DNA of 64,000 bases from SAR116 cluster bacterium AG-337-N21 (GCA_003282145.1 QBZZ01000008.1:1-64000), one strand, 5' to 3'; positions 41,440 to 52,791 are shown, counted from the first letter of the stretch. Numbers and translations: made by a program. Notes: generated by a model not told the origin, from the sequence alone.

Positions 41440-44400
41440 ATGAAATTTAAAAGACAATTTACAAAAAAAGGAAACAATGCTTATGCAGGTTTAGAGTTCA
41501 AAACTACTTCGAGTGAAATTAAAAATCCAGATGGAACAATAGTTTTTAGTGCTCCAAAAATTGAAGTTCCTGGTAACTATTCTCAGGTGGCAGCAGATAT
41601 AATTGCACAAAAATATTTTCGTAAAGCAGGTGTTCCCAGTTTTGTTAAAAAAGTAGAAGAAAACAATGTTCCTAATTGGTTATGGCGATCTGAGCCTGAT
41701 ACAGAAAAGTTAAATAAAATGCCAAAAGATAAAAGATATAAAGGTGAAGAGTCGGCTAAACAAGTATTTGATAGATTAGCGGGCACATGGACTTATTGGG
41801 GATGGAAAGGTAAATATTTTACTACTGAACAAGATGCAGAAATATATTTTGATGAAATGAGGTTTATGCTTGCAGCTCAAATGTGCGCACCAAACTCACC
41901 ACAATGGTTTAATACTGGGTTACATTGGGCATACGGTATAGATGGCCCAAGTCAAGGACATTATTATGTTGATTTTGAAACTAAAAAATTAGTGAAATCA
42001 CAATCATCCTACGAACATCCTCAACCTCATGCTTGTTTTATTCAATCTGTTAAAGATGATCTCGTAAACGAGGGCGGAATCATGGATCTTTGGGTTAGAG
42101 AAGCTAGACTTTTTAAGTATGGATCTGGAACTGGATCAAATTTTTCAAAATTAAGAGGCCGTACCGAAGGTTTATCTGGTGGTGGAAGATCATCAGGAAT
42201 GATGAGTTTTTTAAGAATTGGTGATAGGGCTGCTGGAGCCATTAAATCTGGGGGAACGACGAGAAGAGCTGCAAAGATGGTAACCGTTGATATAGATCAT
42301 CCTGACATTGAAGAATATATCAATTGGAAAGTTGTTGAAGAACAAAAAGTTGCTGCATTAGTTGCAGGATCAAAATTAACAGCTAAAAATTTAAAGTCCA
42401 TAATGGATGCATGTAATTTAGATAGTTATGGTGACAAAGAAAGATTAAACCCTAAAATCAATATTGAACTTAAAAAAGCAATCTTAAATTGCCGTGCGGT
42501 TATGATACCAGAAAACTATATCCAAAGAGTATTACAATTTGCTGGTCAAGGGTTTAAGGAAATTGAGTTTCAAACTTATGATACAGATTGGGATAGTGAG
42601 GCATATTTAACAGTTTCTGGGCAGAATTCTAATAATTCGGTAAGAGTGAGCAATGAATTTTTAGAAAAAGTTCAGCAAAAAGGTGAATGGGACCTCATAA
42701 GAAGAACAGATGGAGGTGTTCACAAAACAATTAATGCACCCGATTTGTGGTCTAAAATCTCAGAGGCTGCTTGGGCCTGTGCAGACCCTGGGCTTCAATA
42801 TGACACTACTATCAATGAGTGGCATACTTGTCCAGAAGCTGGAAGAATAAATGCTTCTAACCCGTGTTCAGAATATATGTTTATTGATGACACAGCATGT
42901 AACCTAGCATCCATCAATTTATTGCAATTCAAGAAAGAAGACACCTCTTTTGACATAGAGGCATATGAATATACTACAAGGCTATGGACACTAACTCTTG
43001 AAATTTCTGTAATGATGGCACAATTCCCTTCAAAGGAAATCGCTCAAAAATCTTATGAATACAGAACACTTGGATTAGGATATGCTAATATTGGTGGTTT
43101 ATTAATGTCTTGGGGTATTCCTTACGATAGTGATCAAGGAAGATCCATATGTGCAGCACTTACATCTATAATGACTGGTATTTCATATGCAACGTCAGCG
43201 GAAATTGCTGGAGAACTTGGTTCTTTTCCAAAATATAACGAAAATGCAAGTAGTATGTTGAAAGTTATACGTAATCACAAAAGAGCTTCAGAAGGTAAAA
43301 CTAGAGGCTATGAAGATTTATCTATTAATCCTGTTCCTCTTATGTCTAAAGATTGTCCAGATCAAAATTTAATTTCTGCTGCTAAAGAGGCTTGGACAAA
43401 AGCTTTAGCTCTAGGCGAAAAAAATGGATATAGAAATGCTCAAGCTACTGTGATAGCCCCAACTGGAACAATTGGCCTAGTTATGGATTGTGATACTACT
43501 GGTATAGAACCAGACTTTGCTATGGTTAAATTTAAAAAATTGGCTGGTGGTGGATATTTTAAAATTATAAACCGAGTGGTTCCTGAAGCTTTAGCACACT
43601 TAGGATATGACGCAGATCAAATTGATGATATGCAAAGATATGCGGTTGGAGTTGGTAGCCTAAAAGATTGTCAAACAATTAGCCACAATGCATTAATTTC
43701 AAAAGGATTTACCAACAAAGAAATCAAGTTAATTGAAGACTCGTTAGAGTCTGCATTTGACATTAAATTTGTATTTAATCAATTTACTCTAGGCGAAGAT
43801 TTTTGTAGAAATACACTAGGCTTATCTACAGAACAGATGAATGATTTCACATTTAATATGTTAGAATTTTTAGGTTTCACTGCTGAAGAAATTGACGTTG
43901 CAAACATTCATGTTTGTGGTGCAATGACACTTGAAGGTGCACCCCACTTAAATAAAGATCATCTTGACGTATTTGATTGTGCCAATGTTTGTGGTCGAAT
44001 AGGCAAAAGATTTTTATCTGTAAACAGTCACATTAAAATGATGGCAGCTGCGCAATCTTTTATATCTGGTGCAATTTCTAAAACAATCAATATGCCAAAT
44101 GATGCATCAATTGATGACTGTAGCGATGCATACATGCTTTCTTGGCAACTGGGTATTAAGGCAAATGCATTATACAGAGATGGTTCAAAATTAAGTCAAC
44201 CACTAAACTCCGCCTTACTAGATGAAGATGATATCAGTGAAGATCAAGACAACATCACAAATGAACAGGACATAACAAAACGTACAAGTGAACTTGTTGA
44301 AAAAATTGTAGAGCGATTCGTAAGAGCTGAAAGAGATAAATTACCTCATAGAAGAAAAGGCTATACACAAAAAGCAATAGTAGGAGGACATAAAGTTTAT

Positions 44401-45054
44401 CTTAGAACTGGTGAATACGAAAATGGTAAGTTAGGTGAAATATTTATAGATATGCACAAAGAAGGAGCTGCATTTAGATCATTGATGAATAACTTCGCTA
44501 TTGCCGTATCTATTGGATTACAGTATGGGGTGCCTTTAGAAGAATTTGTAGAAGCTTTTACTTTTACTCGTTTTGAGCCTCAAGGAATGGTTACTGGTAA
44601 CGATACCATAAAAATGTCAACATCGATTTTAGACTATATTTTTAGAGAATTAGCCATATCTTACCTAGATAGAAATGACTTAGGTCACGTAGGACCAGAG
44701 GATTTAGATTCAAGTACTACAGGTTCAGGAAATAGCAAGGCCCTAAATTCAGAAAAAGTAGCAAGTAGAGGTTTTGTGAGAAGAGAGCTCAAAGTTGTCT
44801 CAGGTGGCACAAATAACGTAACGCTAATGCCGCAAACAACTTCACTTAAAGAAGATAAAGTTGAAATAAATAATGATGACACTACTACTATTGTTGTTAA
44901 CGAAACAAAGACCCCAAATCTTGCTCAAGAAATTGAGGCTAAAATAAAAGGCTATGAAGGCGAAGCGTGTGGTGAATGTGGTAATTTTACACTTGTAAGA
45001 AATGGAACATGTATGAAATGTAATACGTGTGGTGCAACTTCCGGTTGTTCATAA
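41440..45054 (+). CDS. nrdJ: Vitamin B12-dependent (class II) ribonucleotide reductase
   Basis: Makes dNTPs from ribonucleotides with adenosylcobalamin, in the cytoplasm, without an oxygen requirement. The active-site Asn-Cys-Glu triad is in [40 protein letters not shown] and [20 protein letters not shown] are family stretches. The C-terminal TSCPD domain ([20 protein letters not shown]) and a terminal Cys-rich tail ([17 protein letters not shown], then [11 protein letters not shown]) carry reducing cysteines. 1204 aa, full length. Regulated probably by NrdR and DnaA (see sites). Confidence 0.97.
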   Translation: MKFKRQFTKKGNNAYAGLEFKTTSSEIKNPDGTIVFSAPKIEVPGNYSQVAADIIAQKYFRKAGVPSFVKKVEENNVPNWLWRSEPDTEKLNKMPKDKRYKGEESAKQVFDRLAGTWTYWGWKGKYFTTEQDAEIYFDEMRFMLAAQMCAPNSPQWFNTGLHWAYGIDGPSQGHYYVDFETKKLVKSQSSYEHPQPHACFIQSVKDDLVNEGGIMDLWVREARLFKYGSGTGSNFSKLRGRTEGLSGGGRSSGMMSFLRIGDRAAGAIKSGGTTRRAAKMVTVDIDHPDIEEYINWKVVEEQKVAALVAGSKLTAKNLKSIMDACNLDSYGDKERLNPKINIELKKAILNCRAVMIPENYIQRVLQFAGQGFKEIEFQTYDTDWDSEAYLTVSGQNSNNSVRVSNEFLEKVQQKGEWDLIRRTDGGVHKTINAPDLWSKISEAAWACADPGLQYDTTINEWHTCPEAGRINASNPCSEYMFIDDTACNLASINLLQFKKEDTSFDIEAYEYTTRLWTLTLEISVMMAQFPSKEIAQKSYEYRTLGLGYANIGGLLMSWGIPYDSDQGRSICAALTSIMTGISYATSAEIAGELGSFPKYNENASSMLKVIRNHKRASEGKTRGYEDLSINPVPLMSKDCPDQNLISAAKEAWTKALALGEKNGYRNAQATVIAPTGTIGLVMDCDTTGIEPDFAMVKFKKLAGGGYFKIINRVVPEALAHLGYDADQIDDMQRYAVGVGSLKDCQTISHNALISKGFTNKEIKLIEDSLESAFDIKFVFNQFTLGEDFCRNTLGLSTEQMNDFTFNMLEFLGFTAEEIDVANIHVCGAMTLEGAPHLNKDHLDVFDCANVCGRIGKRFLSVNSHIKMMAAAQSFISGAISKTINMPNDASIDDCSDAYMLSWQLGIKANALYRDGSKLSQPLNSALLDEDDISEDQDNITNEQDITKRTSELVEKIVERFVRAERDKLPHRRKGYTQKAIVGGHKVYLRTGEYENGKLGEIFIDMHKEGAAFRSLMNNFAIAVSIGLQYGVPLEEFVEAFTFTRFEPQGMVTGNDTIKMSTSILDYIFRELAISYLDRNDLGHVGPEDLDSSTTGSGNSKALNSEKVASRGFVRRELKVVSGGTNNVTLMPQTTSLKEDKVEINNDDTTTIVVNETKTPNLAQEIEAKIKGYEGEACGECGNFTLVRNGTCMKCNTCGATSGCS

Positions 45055-45069
45055 GCCAAAGGATTTTAA

Positions 45070-45540
45070 ATGAGTAATGATATCAACGAAAAACTAGAAG
45101 AATTAAATATTCAGCTTGATGAGGTAAGTTCTCCAGCGGGCAGTTATGTACCATATGTAATTTCTGGTAATTTAGTTTTTATTTCAGGGCAATTGCCTTT
45201 TATAAATGGAGAACTCACTATAAAAGGCAAAGTTGGAGATACAGTATCTCTAGAAGACGGTATAAAAATGGCGGAAGCTTGCGCCAAAGCTTTACTGAGC
45301 CAGCTTAAATCTGCTTGTGACGGCAATCTCAACAAAGTCAAAAGGGTTGTCAAATTAGGAGGATTTGTAGCATCAACACCAGACTTTACTGATCAACCAA
45401 AAATAATTAATGGTGCATCAGATTTGTTTGTAAAAATATTTGGCGATAAAGGCAAACATTCTCGCTTTGCCGTTGGGACAGCTTCACTTCCATTAAACGT
45501 ACCTGTTGAAGTTGAAGGTATTTTTGAAATTGAAAATTAG
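45070..45540 (+). CDS. RidA family protein
   Basis: YjgF/YER057c/RidA family; founding members hydrolyse reactive imine/enamine intermediates from PLP enzymes. SPAGSYVPYVISGNLVFISG is the family N-terminus, and VKLGGFVASTPDFTDQP and SRFAVGTASLPLNVPVEVEG the C-terminal half. It is of the longer (156 aa) subgroup, lacking the exact Arg105 context of RidA proper, so the substrate may differ. 15 nt after nrdJ, co-directional. Confidence 0.9.
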   Translation: MSNDINEKLEELNIQLDEVSSPAGSYVPYVISGNLVFISGQLPFINGELTIKGKVGDTVSLEDGIKMAEACAKALLSQLKSACDGNLNKVKRVVKLGGFVASTPDFTDQPKIINGASDLFVKIFGDKGKHSRFAVGTASLPLNVPVEVEGIFEIEN

Positions 45541-45564
45541 ACTATTTTACTTGAAATACAGTAG

Positions 45565-46707
45565 ATGAAATGTGAACTAGTATCTAGCTTAGCTAACGTT
45601 AATAGAAATGAATGGGACTCACTGAATACGAGTAACCATCCTTTTACCTCGTACGATTTTTTAAATTCATTAGAAATTTCAGAGTCTGTGTCAGCTAAGA
45701 CTGGTTGGAGTCCTCAACACATAATAATAAAAAATAATAAAGGTAGCATAATAGGTGCTTCACCTAATTATTTAAAAATGCATTCTTATGGAGAATATAT
45801 ATTTGACCACGCTTGGGCAAATGCATTTGAAAATGCTGGTGGTCAATATTATCCAAAATTACTTTCCGCCATACCTTTTACTCCTGCAACAGGGCCTAGA
45901 ATTTTAATTGATCCAAAAAATCCTGATAATCATAAAATATTTGAGTTAATAATAAATATGTTTGAAGTAATAGTTCAAAATAATAATTTAAGTTCGGCAC
46001 ATATTAATTTTATTACAGACAACTTCAGTAAAAAATTGAACAATGAAAAATGGATTAAGCGAAAAGGTCTTCAATTTCATTGGCATAATAAAGACTATAC
46101 CTCATTTGATGATTTTTTGAGTAAATTAAAAAGTTCAAAAAGAAAAGCTATTAGAAAAGAGCGAAGAACTATTCTGAATAATAACTTAATTATTCAAAAA
46201 GTAACTGGTAATGAATTAAATAGTGAAATGTGGGATTCTTTTTATAACTTTTATCTTAATACTATAGATAAAAAATGGGGCGGAGCATATTTAACAAAAA
46301 GTTTTTTTTACTTAATCAATAAGACTATGAAAAATAAAATTTTGTTAATCATAGCTAGACAAGATAATAAAATTGTAGCAGGTGCATTAAATTTTATTGG
46401 CGGCGATACGCTTTATGGAAGAAATTGGGGCTCTATAGTTAATATTCCATTTTTACATTTTGAACTCTGTTACTACCAGGCAATAGAATATGCAATAGAC
46501 AACAATATTAAAATAGTTGAAGCAGGTGCCCAAGGGCATCATAAAATACAAAGAGGGTACGTTGCTGAAACCATATACAGCAGTCATTTAATTCAAAATG
46601 AATCTTTTGCTAAAGCAGTCAGAAATTTTGTTCAAATAGAATCAAAACAAATTGACCGGCAAATAGAACTAATCAATCAACAAGGTTTGCCATATTCTAA
46701 TATTTAA
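45565..46707 (+). CDS. FemAB-like GNAT protein
   Basis: Protein of the PF04339 (FemAB-like, GNAT clan) type. TPATGPRILID near 109-119, then LQFHWHNKDYTSFDDFLSKL and SSKRKAIRKERRTI, FYNFYLNTIDKKWGGAYLT and VEAGAQGHHKIQRGYV are features of this family. Related FemABX enzymes add amino acids to peptidoglycan stem peptides from aminoacyl-tRNA; activity in this branch is unproven. 25 nt after ridA, and 1 nt away from the convergent clpA end. No signal peptide. Confidence 0.85.
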   Translation: MKCELVSSLANVNRNEWDSLNTSNHPFTSYDFLNSLEISESVSAKTGWSPQHIIIKNNKGSIIGASPNYLKMHSYGEYIFDHAWANAFENAGGQYYPKLLSAIPFTPATGPRILIDPKNPDNHKIFELIINMFEVIVQNNNLSSAHINFITDNFSKKLNNEKWIKRKGLQFHWHNKDYTSFDDFLSKLKSSKRKAIRKERRTILNNNLIIQKVTGNELNSEMWDSFYNFYLNTIDKKWGGAYLTKSFFYLINKTMKNKILLIIARQDNKIVAGALNFIGGDTLYGRNWGSIVNIPFLHFELCYYQAIEYAIDNNIKIVEAGAQGHHKIQRGYVAETIYSSHLIQNESFAKAVRNFVQIESKQIDRQIELINQQGLPYSNI

Positions 46708-46708
46708 A

Positions 46709-49033
46709 TTAAGTTAATTCAGGTGTATCTTTTCTTTTAAGTTTAGATCCAGTAGCTTTCTTCTTTTTATCTTTATTACTTGAACCTTCAGTCTTAAGAA
46801 TTAACTTATCTTTTGATAAATCTACATTAACAATACCACCATCAACTAATCTTCCAAACAATAGTTCTTCAGCCAACGGCTTTTTGATATGTTCTTGAAT
46901 AACTCTACCTAAAGGTCTGGCGCCAAATGTTTTATCATAACCCTTTGTAGCTAACCAATCTCGAGCTTTGTCCGTTAATACGACTGAAACACCTTTTTCC
47001 GATAATTGTACTTCTAATTGCATAATAAATTTATCAACAACCATTCGAACAACTTCTAAAGGTAAATATCCAAAAGGGATTATTGCATCTAGTCTGTTTC
47101 TAAATTCAGGTGCAAAAAGTTTGTCAATAGCCTCACCATCAGCACCTTCACGACTTTCTTGTTTGAAACCAATAGCTGCTTTTGATAATTCTTGTGCTCC
47201 CGCATTAGTAGTCATAATTAGAATTGTATTTCTAAAATCTATAGACTTACCATTATTGTCCGTTAGTTTACCATGATCCATAACCTGTAAAAGTAAATTA
47301 AACAGATCAGGATGCGCTTTCTCAATTTCATCTAATAATAGTACCGAATGAGGATTCTGATCAATCGCGTCAGTTAAAAGACCACCTTGATCGAACCCTA
47401 CATAACCTGGGGGAGCACCTATTAATCGAGAAACCGTGTGTCTTTCCATATATTCTGACATATCAAATCTGATGAGTTTTACACCGGTAGCCTCAGCTAA
47501 TTGCTTTGCGACTTCAGTTTTACCAACACCTGTTGGGCCAGAGAACAAGTAACAACCAACAGGCTTCTCACCTTCTCTTAGACCTGCCCTAGACAATTTA
47601 ATGCTTGAAACCAATTCCGTAACTGCTTTGTCTTGTCCATAAACCATTCTTTTTAGATCATCTTGTAACTTAGAAAGTGCTTTTCTATCGTCTGTTGAGA
47701 CATTTCTAGGAGGAATTCTTGCAATTAATGCAATAGTCTCTTCTATTTCAGCCTTACCTATAATACGCTTACGTTTAGATTTATTTTTCAGCATTTGTGC
47801 TGCTGCTGTTTCGTCTATAACATCTATAGCTTTATCGGGTAGTTTTCTATCATTTATGTACCTAGCAGATAATTCAACTGCAGTTTTAATAGCTATATTT
47901 GTAAATTTTAGTTTATGATGTTGTTCGTAACGAGATTTCAATCCCATTAAAATTTTTACTGTATCGTCAATATTTGGTTCTGAAATATCTATTTTTTGAA
48001 AACGTCTAACTAATGCTCTATCTTTATCAAAGTATCCTCTGTATTCTTTGTATGTAGTTGAACCTATACACTTCAAGCCACCATTCTGTAGCGCTGGTTT
48101 TAGTAAATTAGAAGCATCCATTGCACCACCGCTAGTAGCTCCAGCCCCAATTATGGTATGTATTTCGTCAATAAATAATATGGCATTTTGATTCGATTCA
48201 ATTTCTTTCATCACGGCTTTTAGTCGCTCCTCAAAATCGCCTCTATATCTAGTTCCTGCAAGCAATGCACCCATATCTAGAGCATATATTTCAGAATTTA
48301 GTAAAACTTCTGGTACATTTCCTTTTACAACTCTATCAGCCAAACCCTCAGCAATAGCTGTTTTACCAACTCCAGGATCACCAACTAACAAAGGATTATT
48401 TTTGGTTCTTCTACACAAAACTTGAATAGTTCTATCTAGTTCCTGTTGTCTTCCTATTAAGGGATCAATTTTTCCTTCAGCTGCCTTTTCATTTAAATTT
48501 ACTGCATACTTATCTAGAGCTTTCTCATTTTTTTTAATATCTGTATCTTCTACATCACTTTCAGCACCAGAGGGTGCAGTAGATTTTGAGTAATTTGGGT
48601 CCTTTGCTAAGCCATGACTCATAAAGCTAACTGCGTCAAGCCGTTTCATATCTTGTTTCTGTAACAAATAAACTGCATAACAATCTCTTTCAGAAAACAT
48701 TGCTACTAAAATATTTGCCCCAGTTGCTTCATTTCTACCTGAAGACTGAGTATGTATTACAGCTCTTTGGACGACTCTTTGAAATCCAGCTGTAGGTTGA
48801 GTATCAGCTTCAGTATCTGAAGTGATAATTGCCTTTAAATCTTCTTTTAAATATTTATTTATATCCTCTTGTAAAGTTTTTACATTTACTGAACAAGCTT
48901 TCAAAACTTCAATTGCGTCTTGATCCTCTAATAAAGCAAAAAGTAAATGTTCTAATGTAGCAAACTCGTGCTTTAACGAGGATGCATTTGTCATTGCTCG
49001 TCTTAAAGTTTCTTCTAAGGATTTAGATAGCAT
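46709..49033 (-). CDS. clpA: ATP-dependent Clp protease ATP-binding subunit ClpA
   Basis: Unfoldase feeding ClpP. The N-domain (about 1-145) binds ClpS; the two AAA+ modules have GDPGVGKTA with LFIDEIHTIIG and GPTGVGKTEVAKQ with LLLDEIEKAH. A Lys/Ser-rich C-terminal tail (SSNKDKKKKATGSKLKRKD) is extra. 774 aa. clpS is immediately upstream (2-nt gap), the usual order, and together with Aat in this window makes a complete N-degron route except for ClpP. Confidence 0.97.
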   Translation of the reverse strand: MLSKSLEETLRRAMTNASSLKHEFATLEHLLFALLEDQDAIEVLKACSVNVKTLQEDINKYLKEDLKAIITSDTEADTQPTAGFQRVVQRAVIHTQSSGRNEATGANILVAMFSERDCYAVYLLQKQDMKRLDAVSFMSHGLAKDPNYSKSTAPSGAESDVEDTDIKKNEKALDKYAVNLNEKAAEGKIDPLIGRQQELDRTIQVLCRRTKNNPLLVGDPGVGKTAIAEGLADRVVKGNVPEVLLNSEIYALDMGALLAGTRYRGDFEERLKAVMKEIESNQNAILFIDEIHTIIGAGATSGGAMDASNLLKPALQNGGLKCIGSTTYKEYRGYFDKDRALVRRFQKIDISEPNIDDTVKILMGLKSRYEQHHKLKFTNIAIKTAVELSARYINDRKLPDKAIDVIDETAAAQMLKNKSKRKRIIGKAEIEETIALIARIPPRNVSTDDRKALSKLQDDLKRMVYGQDKAVTELVSSIKLSRAGLREGEKPVGCYLFSGPTGVGKTEVAKQLAEATGVKLIRFDMSEYMERHTVSRLIGAPPGYVGFDQGGLLTDAIDQNPHSVLLLDEIEKAHPDLFNLLLQVMDHGKLTDNNGKSIDFRNTILIMTTNAGAQELSKAAIGFKQESREGADGEAIDKLFAPEFRNRLDAIIPFGYLPLEVVRMVVDKFIMQLEVQLSEKGVSVVLTDKARDWLATKGYDKTFGARPLGRVIQEHIKKPLAEELLFGRLVDGGIVNVDLSKDKLILKTEGSSNKDKKKKATGSKLKRKDTPELT

Positions 49034-49035
49034 TA

Positions 49036-49350
49036 TTATTCCTTCTCTAATTGTACTTGTAAAGGATGCTCATATTTACGGGCATAATTCATAACTTGCA
49101 TTGCTTTTGTTTCTGCTAAATCATATGTATAAATTCCACAAACACCAACCCCACGTTGGTGAACATGAAGCATAATTTGAGTTGCTTCTTCTCTATTTTT
49201 TTGAAAAAATTTTTCTAAAACTTCAATCACAAATTCCATTGGCGTATAATCGTCATTCATCATCAATACTCTGTAAAGCGATGGAATTTTTGTTTTTGGC
49301 TTTGTAGCCAATTTTGTATTTCCATCAATCTCATCATTATCTTTACTCAT
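49036..49350 (-). CDS. clpS: ClpS adaptor
   Basis: Adaptor that delivers N-degron substrates to ClpA. Core [20 protein letters not shown] includes the Asn-Asp that bind the substrate N-terminus and Met/Thr/Pro; [20 protein letters not shown] follows with the conserved His. Start is uncertain: ATG 49350 ([10 protein letters not shown]) gives 104 aa, close to other ClpS proteins, and ATG 49365 or 49416 are possible but add non-conserved sequence. Confidence 0.93.
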   Translation of the reverse strand: MSKDNDEIDGNTKLATKPKTKIPSLYRVLMMNDDYTPMEFVIEVLEKFFQKNREEATQIMLHVHQRGVGVCGIYTYDLAETKAMQVMNYARKYEHPLQVQLEKE

Positions 49351-49416
49351 AACTGATAATGGCATAATTATAATGTTATGCTTTATGTAAAATTTTAACT
49401 CTTTATTACTATTCAA

Positions 49417-49660
49417 TGTATTTGGACTTTCAGATCAATAGAGATATTATATTAATATAATAACAATATTAACGTTCAACAAGTTTAAGTTAATAATTTT
49501 TTTAATATACTCTTTCATAATTATTGCTTGTATTTTATACTAAATATAGTGTTTTGTTAAAAAAGTAATCTAAATGATGTGTATTTTATTTAGTTTAGAT
49601 TATATTTTTTTAATATTTATGCTAATAAATATTATTGAATTTTATCTTTAGATATAAAGT
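49417..49660. other. Divergent intergenic region, clpS / carboxypeptidase
   Basis: About 240-300 bp of very AT-rich sequence between divergent genes. No box or hairpin I would call. It should hold both promoters. Confidence 0.35.
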
Positions 49661-49723
49661 TTGCTTAGAAATTATATTAATATGGTTAATATCCATAAAA
49701 TCTTATCATACAAAAAAGACAAT

Positions 49724-50935
49724 ATGTCTTATTTAAAAACGCTTAGGTTAATTTCTATATTTATTTTAACTTCTCTAATTTTTATATCTACTGCTAATGC
49801 TAAATATGCTTCTTTTATTATAAATGAAAAGACTAAGCGTATTTACCATAATACCAATGGTGATACGCGAAATTATCCAGCTTCTTTAACAAAAATCATG
49901 ACTTTATATATGATATTTGATGCACTAAAATCTAAAAAAGTCTCTATGAACACTAAATTTATAATTTCTAAACGTGCAACAAGACAACCACCTTCTAAAT
50001 TAAACCTTACTGCAGGCTCTAAAATTAACGTTAAGAATACTATTTTGGCTTTGATTACTAAATCAGCAAACGATGTAGCTACAGTTGTCGCAGAAAATTT
50101 AGGAAAATCTGAAAGAAATTTTGCTAAACTAATGACTATAAAAGCCAAAAAGCTAGGTATGAGTCGTACAATATTTAAAAATGCGTCAGGCTTACCTAAT
50201 AGGGGACAATTATCTACTGCAAGAGATATGGCAACTCTAGGTATGGCCATTAGGAAAAATCATCCTAATTTATTTAAATTATTTAAAACTAAATCTTTTG
50301 TTTATAAAGGCATTAAATATACTAACCATAATAATTTATTAGGTAGTTACTCTGGTACTGATGGCATCAAAACAGGTTACACTAATGCCTCTGGTTTTAA
50401 TCTTGTAGCTTCAGTAGAAAGAAATGGTCAAAGGATTATCGGTGTTGTTTTTGGCGGTAAAAAAGCACGATCACGCGACAAACATATGATTAAATTACTT
50501 AATAAATACTTTAAAACGGTTCCTTCTAAACCTCTTGTTAGAATAGCAAAACTATCAGAACTACCTAAAAATCGTCCTAAACTTGCTGCTGTAGATAAAA
50601 ATGTGAAAAGTTTTAGTATCCCTTCTAAAGTTATAAATCTTTCATCGTTCAATAGTTTACAAGATAACTGGTTTATACAAATAGGTGCTTTTAAGAATAG
50701 ATTAAATGCTCATAAAGCAGCCCGTAACGCTAGAAACATTGTTCCAGAACAACTTGGTAATTTGCCAGCCTCTCTAAGTAAAATAACTAAAACTAACAAT
50801 GAAAATAAGAAATTAGAATATTTATGGAGAGTTAGATTTATTGAATTGGCTGAATATCAGGCACGTTCAGTTTGTGCAGAGCTATGGACTTCAGGTCTAA
50901 GTTGTATTCCTCTTCCTTCAAATAACAAATCTTAG
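49724..50935 (+). CDS. D-alanyl-D-alanine carboxypeptidase with SPOR domain
   Basis: Periplasmic serine peptidase (S11) trimming peptidoglycan stem peptides. From ATG 49724 the signal peptide is MSYLKTLRLISIFILTSLIF with cleavage after ANA. The motifs are S54-x2-K57 in PASLTKIMT, SAN in TKSANDVATV, and KTG in DGIKTGYTNASGF. The C-terminal SPOR-like domain (DNWFIQIGAFKNRLNAHKAA to the end) binds denuded glycan strands at division sites, so septal localisation is likely. The start is uncertain: TTG 49661 and ATG 49682 are also in frame, but put extra residues before the signal peptide. Confidence 0.92.
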   Translation: MSYLKTLRLISIFILTSLIFISTANAKYASFIINEKTKRIYHNTNGDTRNYPASLTKIMTLYMIFDALKSKKVSMNTKFIISKRATRQPPSKLNLTAGSKINVKNTILALITKSANDVATVVAENLGKSERNFAKLMTIKAKKLGMSRTIFKNASGLPNRGQLSTARDMATLGMAIRKNHPNLFKLFKTKSFVYKGIKYTNHNNLLGSYSGTDGIKTGYTNASGFNLVASVERNGQRIIGVVFGGKKARSRDKHMIKLLNKYFKTVPSKPLVRIAKLSELPKNRPKLAAVDKNVKSFSIPSKVINLSSFNSLQDNWFIQIGAFKNRLNAHKAARNARNIVPEQLGNLPASLSKITKTNNENKKLEYLWRVRFIELAEYQARSVCAELWTSGLSCIPLPSNNKS

Positions 50936-50948
50936 TATTACCATTATT

Positions 50949-52271
50949 CTATGACACTTTTAATATATCATTCCAATTGGTAGTATAGAAAGGGGATTTG
51001 TAACCAGACCGCATTCTCCATTTGTCTTCTTCTTTTTTTTCTCTTCTTCGTTGCTTTATAATTCCTTGAGAACCATAAAATATTGTCATTTTTCCCATTT
51101 TAGCATTTATGTCATCTAAAATTTTCATATGAATATCAGATTGACTAGCATTTATCTTTTCATTTTTAGTATATGTGAATAAGTTACTCTGGATGATATA
51201 ATCTCTATTTATAAAATCTTTTTTTCTTTGTTTTAGATCAAGTAATATAACTCCAATTTTTTTGTAATTATAATTTGGACGATAAAGACTTTCTAATAAC
51301 TTAAATGCTTGTTGAATTATAACAGCTGTATTATTAGTCAAATCGTTAAAAATTAATGTTGCACTATTATTATATTGTAAATCTTTTTTCCTAAAACGAT
51401 TAGTATTAATAAAAACACAAATTTCTCCACATAAACAGTCTTGATGCCTAAGTTTCTCTGCTGCTCTTGCTACATGATTTGCCAATGCTTCTTTTAGATT
51501 ATATTTGTCATTAATCATTTTGCCAAAAGATCTAGAAACTGTAACAGATTTTTTATTCACTACCTCTTCTAAAGCAAGACAAGAATTTCCTCTTAACTCA
51601 TAAACAATACGTTCACCAACAACTGAAATTAACTTTCTTATCTTACAAGGATCTGATTGTTGTAATTGAAGAGGATTATTAATTCCTATAGATTTCAAAC
51701 GGTTAGCCCAACCTTTTGATATTCCCCAAATATCTTCTAACTGAAGATCATTTAATATATTAGTTAATTGATTTGATATCGTTAAAATATAAATACCATT
51801 AGACGAATGTTTCTTAGCCATCTTATTTGCTAACTTTGCTAACGTTTTAGTAGGACCTACTCCAATTGAAACAGGTATACCTGTCCATTGATAAATAGAT
51901 TGTCTAATTGTGAACATTTCATCTAATAAAATTTTATTATTAAATTTTTTTAAACTCAGAAAGGCTTCGTCAATAGAATATATTTCCATATCAGGTACAA
52001 AATAATTTAGTGAATTCATTACTCTAGAAGACATATCTCCATACAAAGTATAATTTGAAGAATATACTAAAATCTTATTTTGCCTTATCAATGTCTTATA
52101 TAAGTGCAATGGAGCACCCATGGGTATACCCAGAGTTTTTGCTTCATTAGATCTGGCAATAATACAGCCATCATTATTGGATAATACTACGACAGGCTTA
52201 TCCCTCAACGATGGATTGAAAACTCGCTCACAGGAAACATAAAAATTATTACAATCAACTAATCCATACAT
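50949..52271 (-). CDS. umuC: DNA polymerase V catalytic subunit UmuC
   Basis: Y-family translesion polymerase. YGLVDCNNFYVSCERVFNPS, then ARSNEAKTLGIPMGAP and the catalytic IYSIDEAFLSL (SIDEA) are visible; the helix-hairpin-helix and little-finger parts follow (GINNPLQLQQ onward). 440 aa. The last residues lack an obvious beta-clamp motif in the form QLxLF, though QSNLF occurs within the C-terminal part. One nucleotide after umuD. SOS-regulated through the box before umuD. Confidence 0.95.
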   Translation of the reverse strand: MYGLVDCNNFYVSCERVFNPSLRDKPVVVLSNNDGCIIARSNEAKTLGIPMGAPLHLYKTLIRQNKILVYSSNYTLYGDMSSRVMNSLNYFVPDMEIYSIDEAFLSLKKFNNKILLDEMFTIRQSIYQWTGIPVSIGVGPTKTLAKLANKMAKKHSSNGIYILTISNQLTNILNDLQLEDIWGISKGWANRLKSIGINNPLQLQQSDPCKIRKLISVVGERIVYELRGNSCLALEEVVNKKSVTVSRSFGKMINDKYNLKEALANHVARAAEKLRHQDCLCGEICVFINTNRFRKKDLQYNNSATLIFNDLTNNTAVIIQQAFKLLESLYRPNYNYKKIGVILLDLKQRKKDFINRDYIIQSNLFTYTKNEKINASQSDIHMKILDDINAKMGKMTIFYGSQGIIKQRRREKKEEDKWRMRSGYKSPFYTTNWNDILKVS

Positions 52272-52272
52272 A

Positions 52273-52755
52273 TCATAAAAAATGAACCGAGCTTGTAACT
52301 ACTCCCCAAATTTCCATGTTCATATGATCTTGGATTTCAATTGGTTTGTATAAGTCATTTTCTGGCATCAATATTATTTTACCAGGACGCTTATATAATC
52401 TTTTAACAGTCATTTGCCCGTCTAAAACAGCAATAATTACTTTTCCATGCGCTGGTTTAACACTTCTATCCACAACCAGAATATCGTTATCATTGATACC
52501 AGCATTAATCATTGAATCACCGTTAACACGAACAAAAAAGGTTGCCGCTGGACGTTTAATTAAATAACTGTTTAAATCTAAACTTTTTTCTAAATTATCA
52601 TCTGCAGGAGAAGGAAAACCCGCTGAAACTTTAGAGCTATAAAGAGGAAAAGTTTGAGAACGATTTAAGCACGGTTTAAATACTTCTAGTTTATTAGGAG
52701 TTTTATAGTGTCCATTTTGGGCTAGGATTTTTTTAGTTACTTCTAAATTCATCAT
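52273..52755 (-). CDS. umuD: UmuD, LexA-like self-cleaving subunit of pol V
   Basis: S24 serine-lysine dyad peptidase. Self-cleavage is expected at A45-G46 (VSAGFPSP), with catalytic Ser81 (GDSMINAGI) and Lys118 (MTVKRL). Start is ATG 52755 or 52752, both preceded by GGA. A GTG at 52782 is in frame but lies within the promoter/LexA box, at the predicted transcription start, so I reject it. The N-terminal arm is longer than in E. coli UmuD (A-G at 45 against 24). Confidence 0.93.
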   Translation of the reverse strand: MMNLEVTKKILAQNGHYKTPNKLEVFKPCLNRSQTFPLYSSKVSAGFPSPADDNLEKSLDLNSYLIKRPAATFFVRVNGDSMINAGINDNDILVVDRSVKPAHGKVIIAVLDGQMTVKRLYKRPGKIILMPENDLYKPIEIQDHMNMEIWGVVTSSVHFL

Positions 52756-52776
52756 TTTTAATTCCAGACATATTTT

Positions 52777-52791
52777 GTTCACGTTTTGTTC
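52777..52791 (-). promoter_or_regulatory. LexA (SOS) box of umuDC
   Basis: GTTC-N7-GTTC read on the plus strand (52777-52780 and 52788-52791), i.e. exactly the alphaproteobacterial LexA operator. It overlaps the -10 of the umuD promoter and the transcription start, ideal for repression. Confidence 0.85.
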
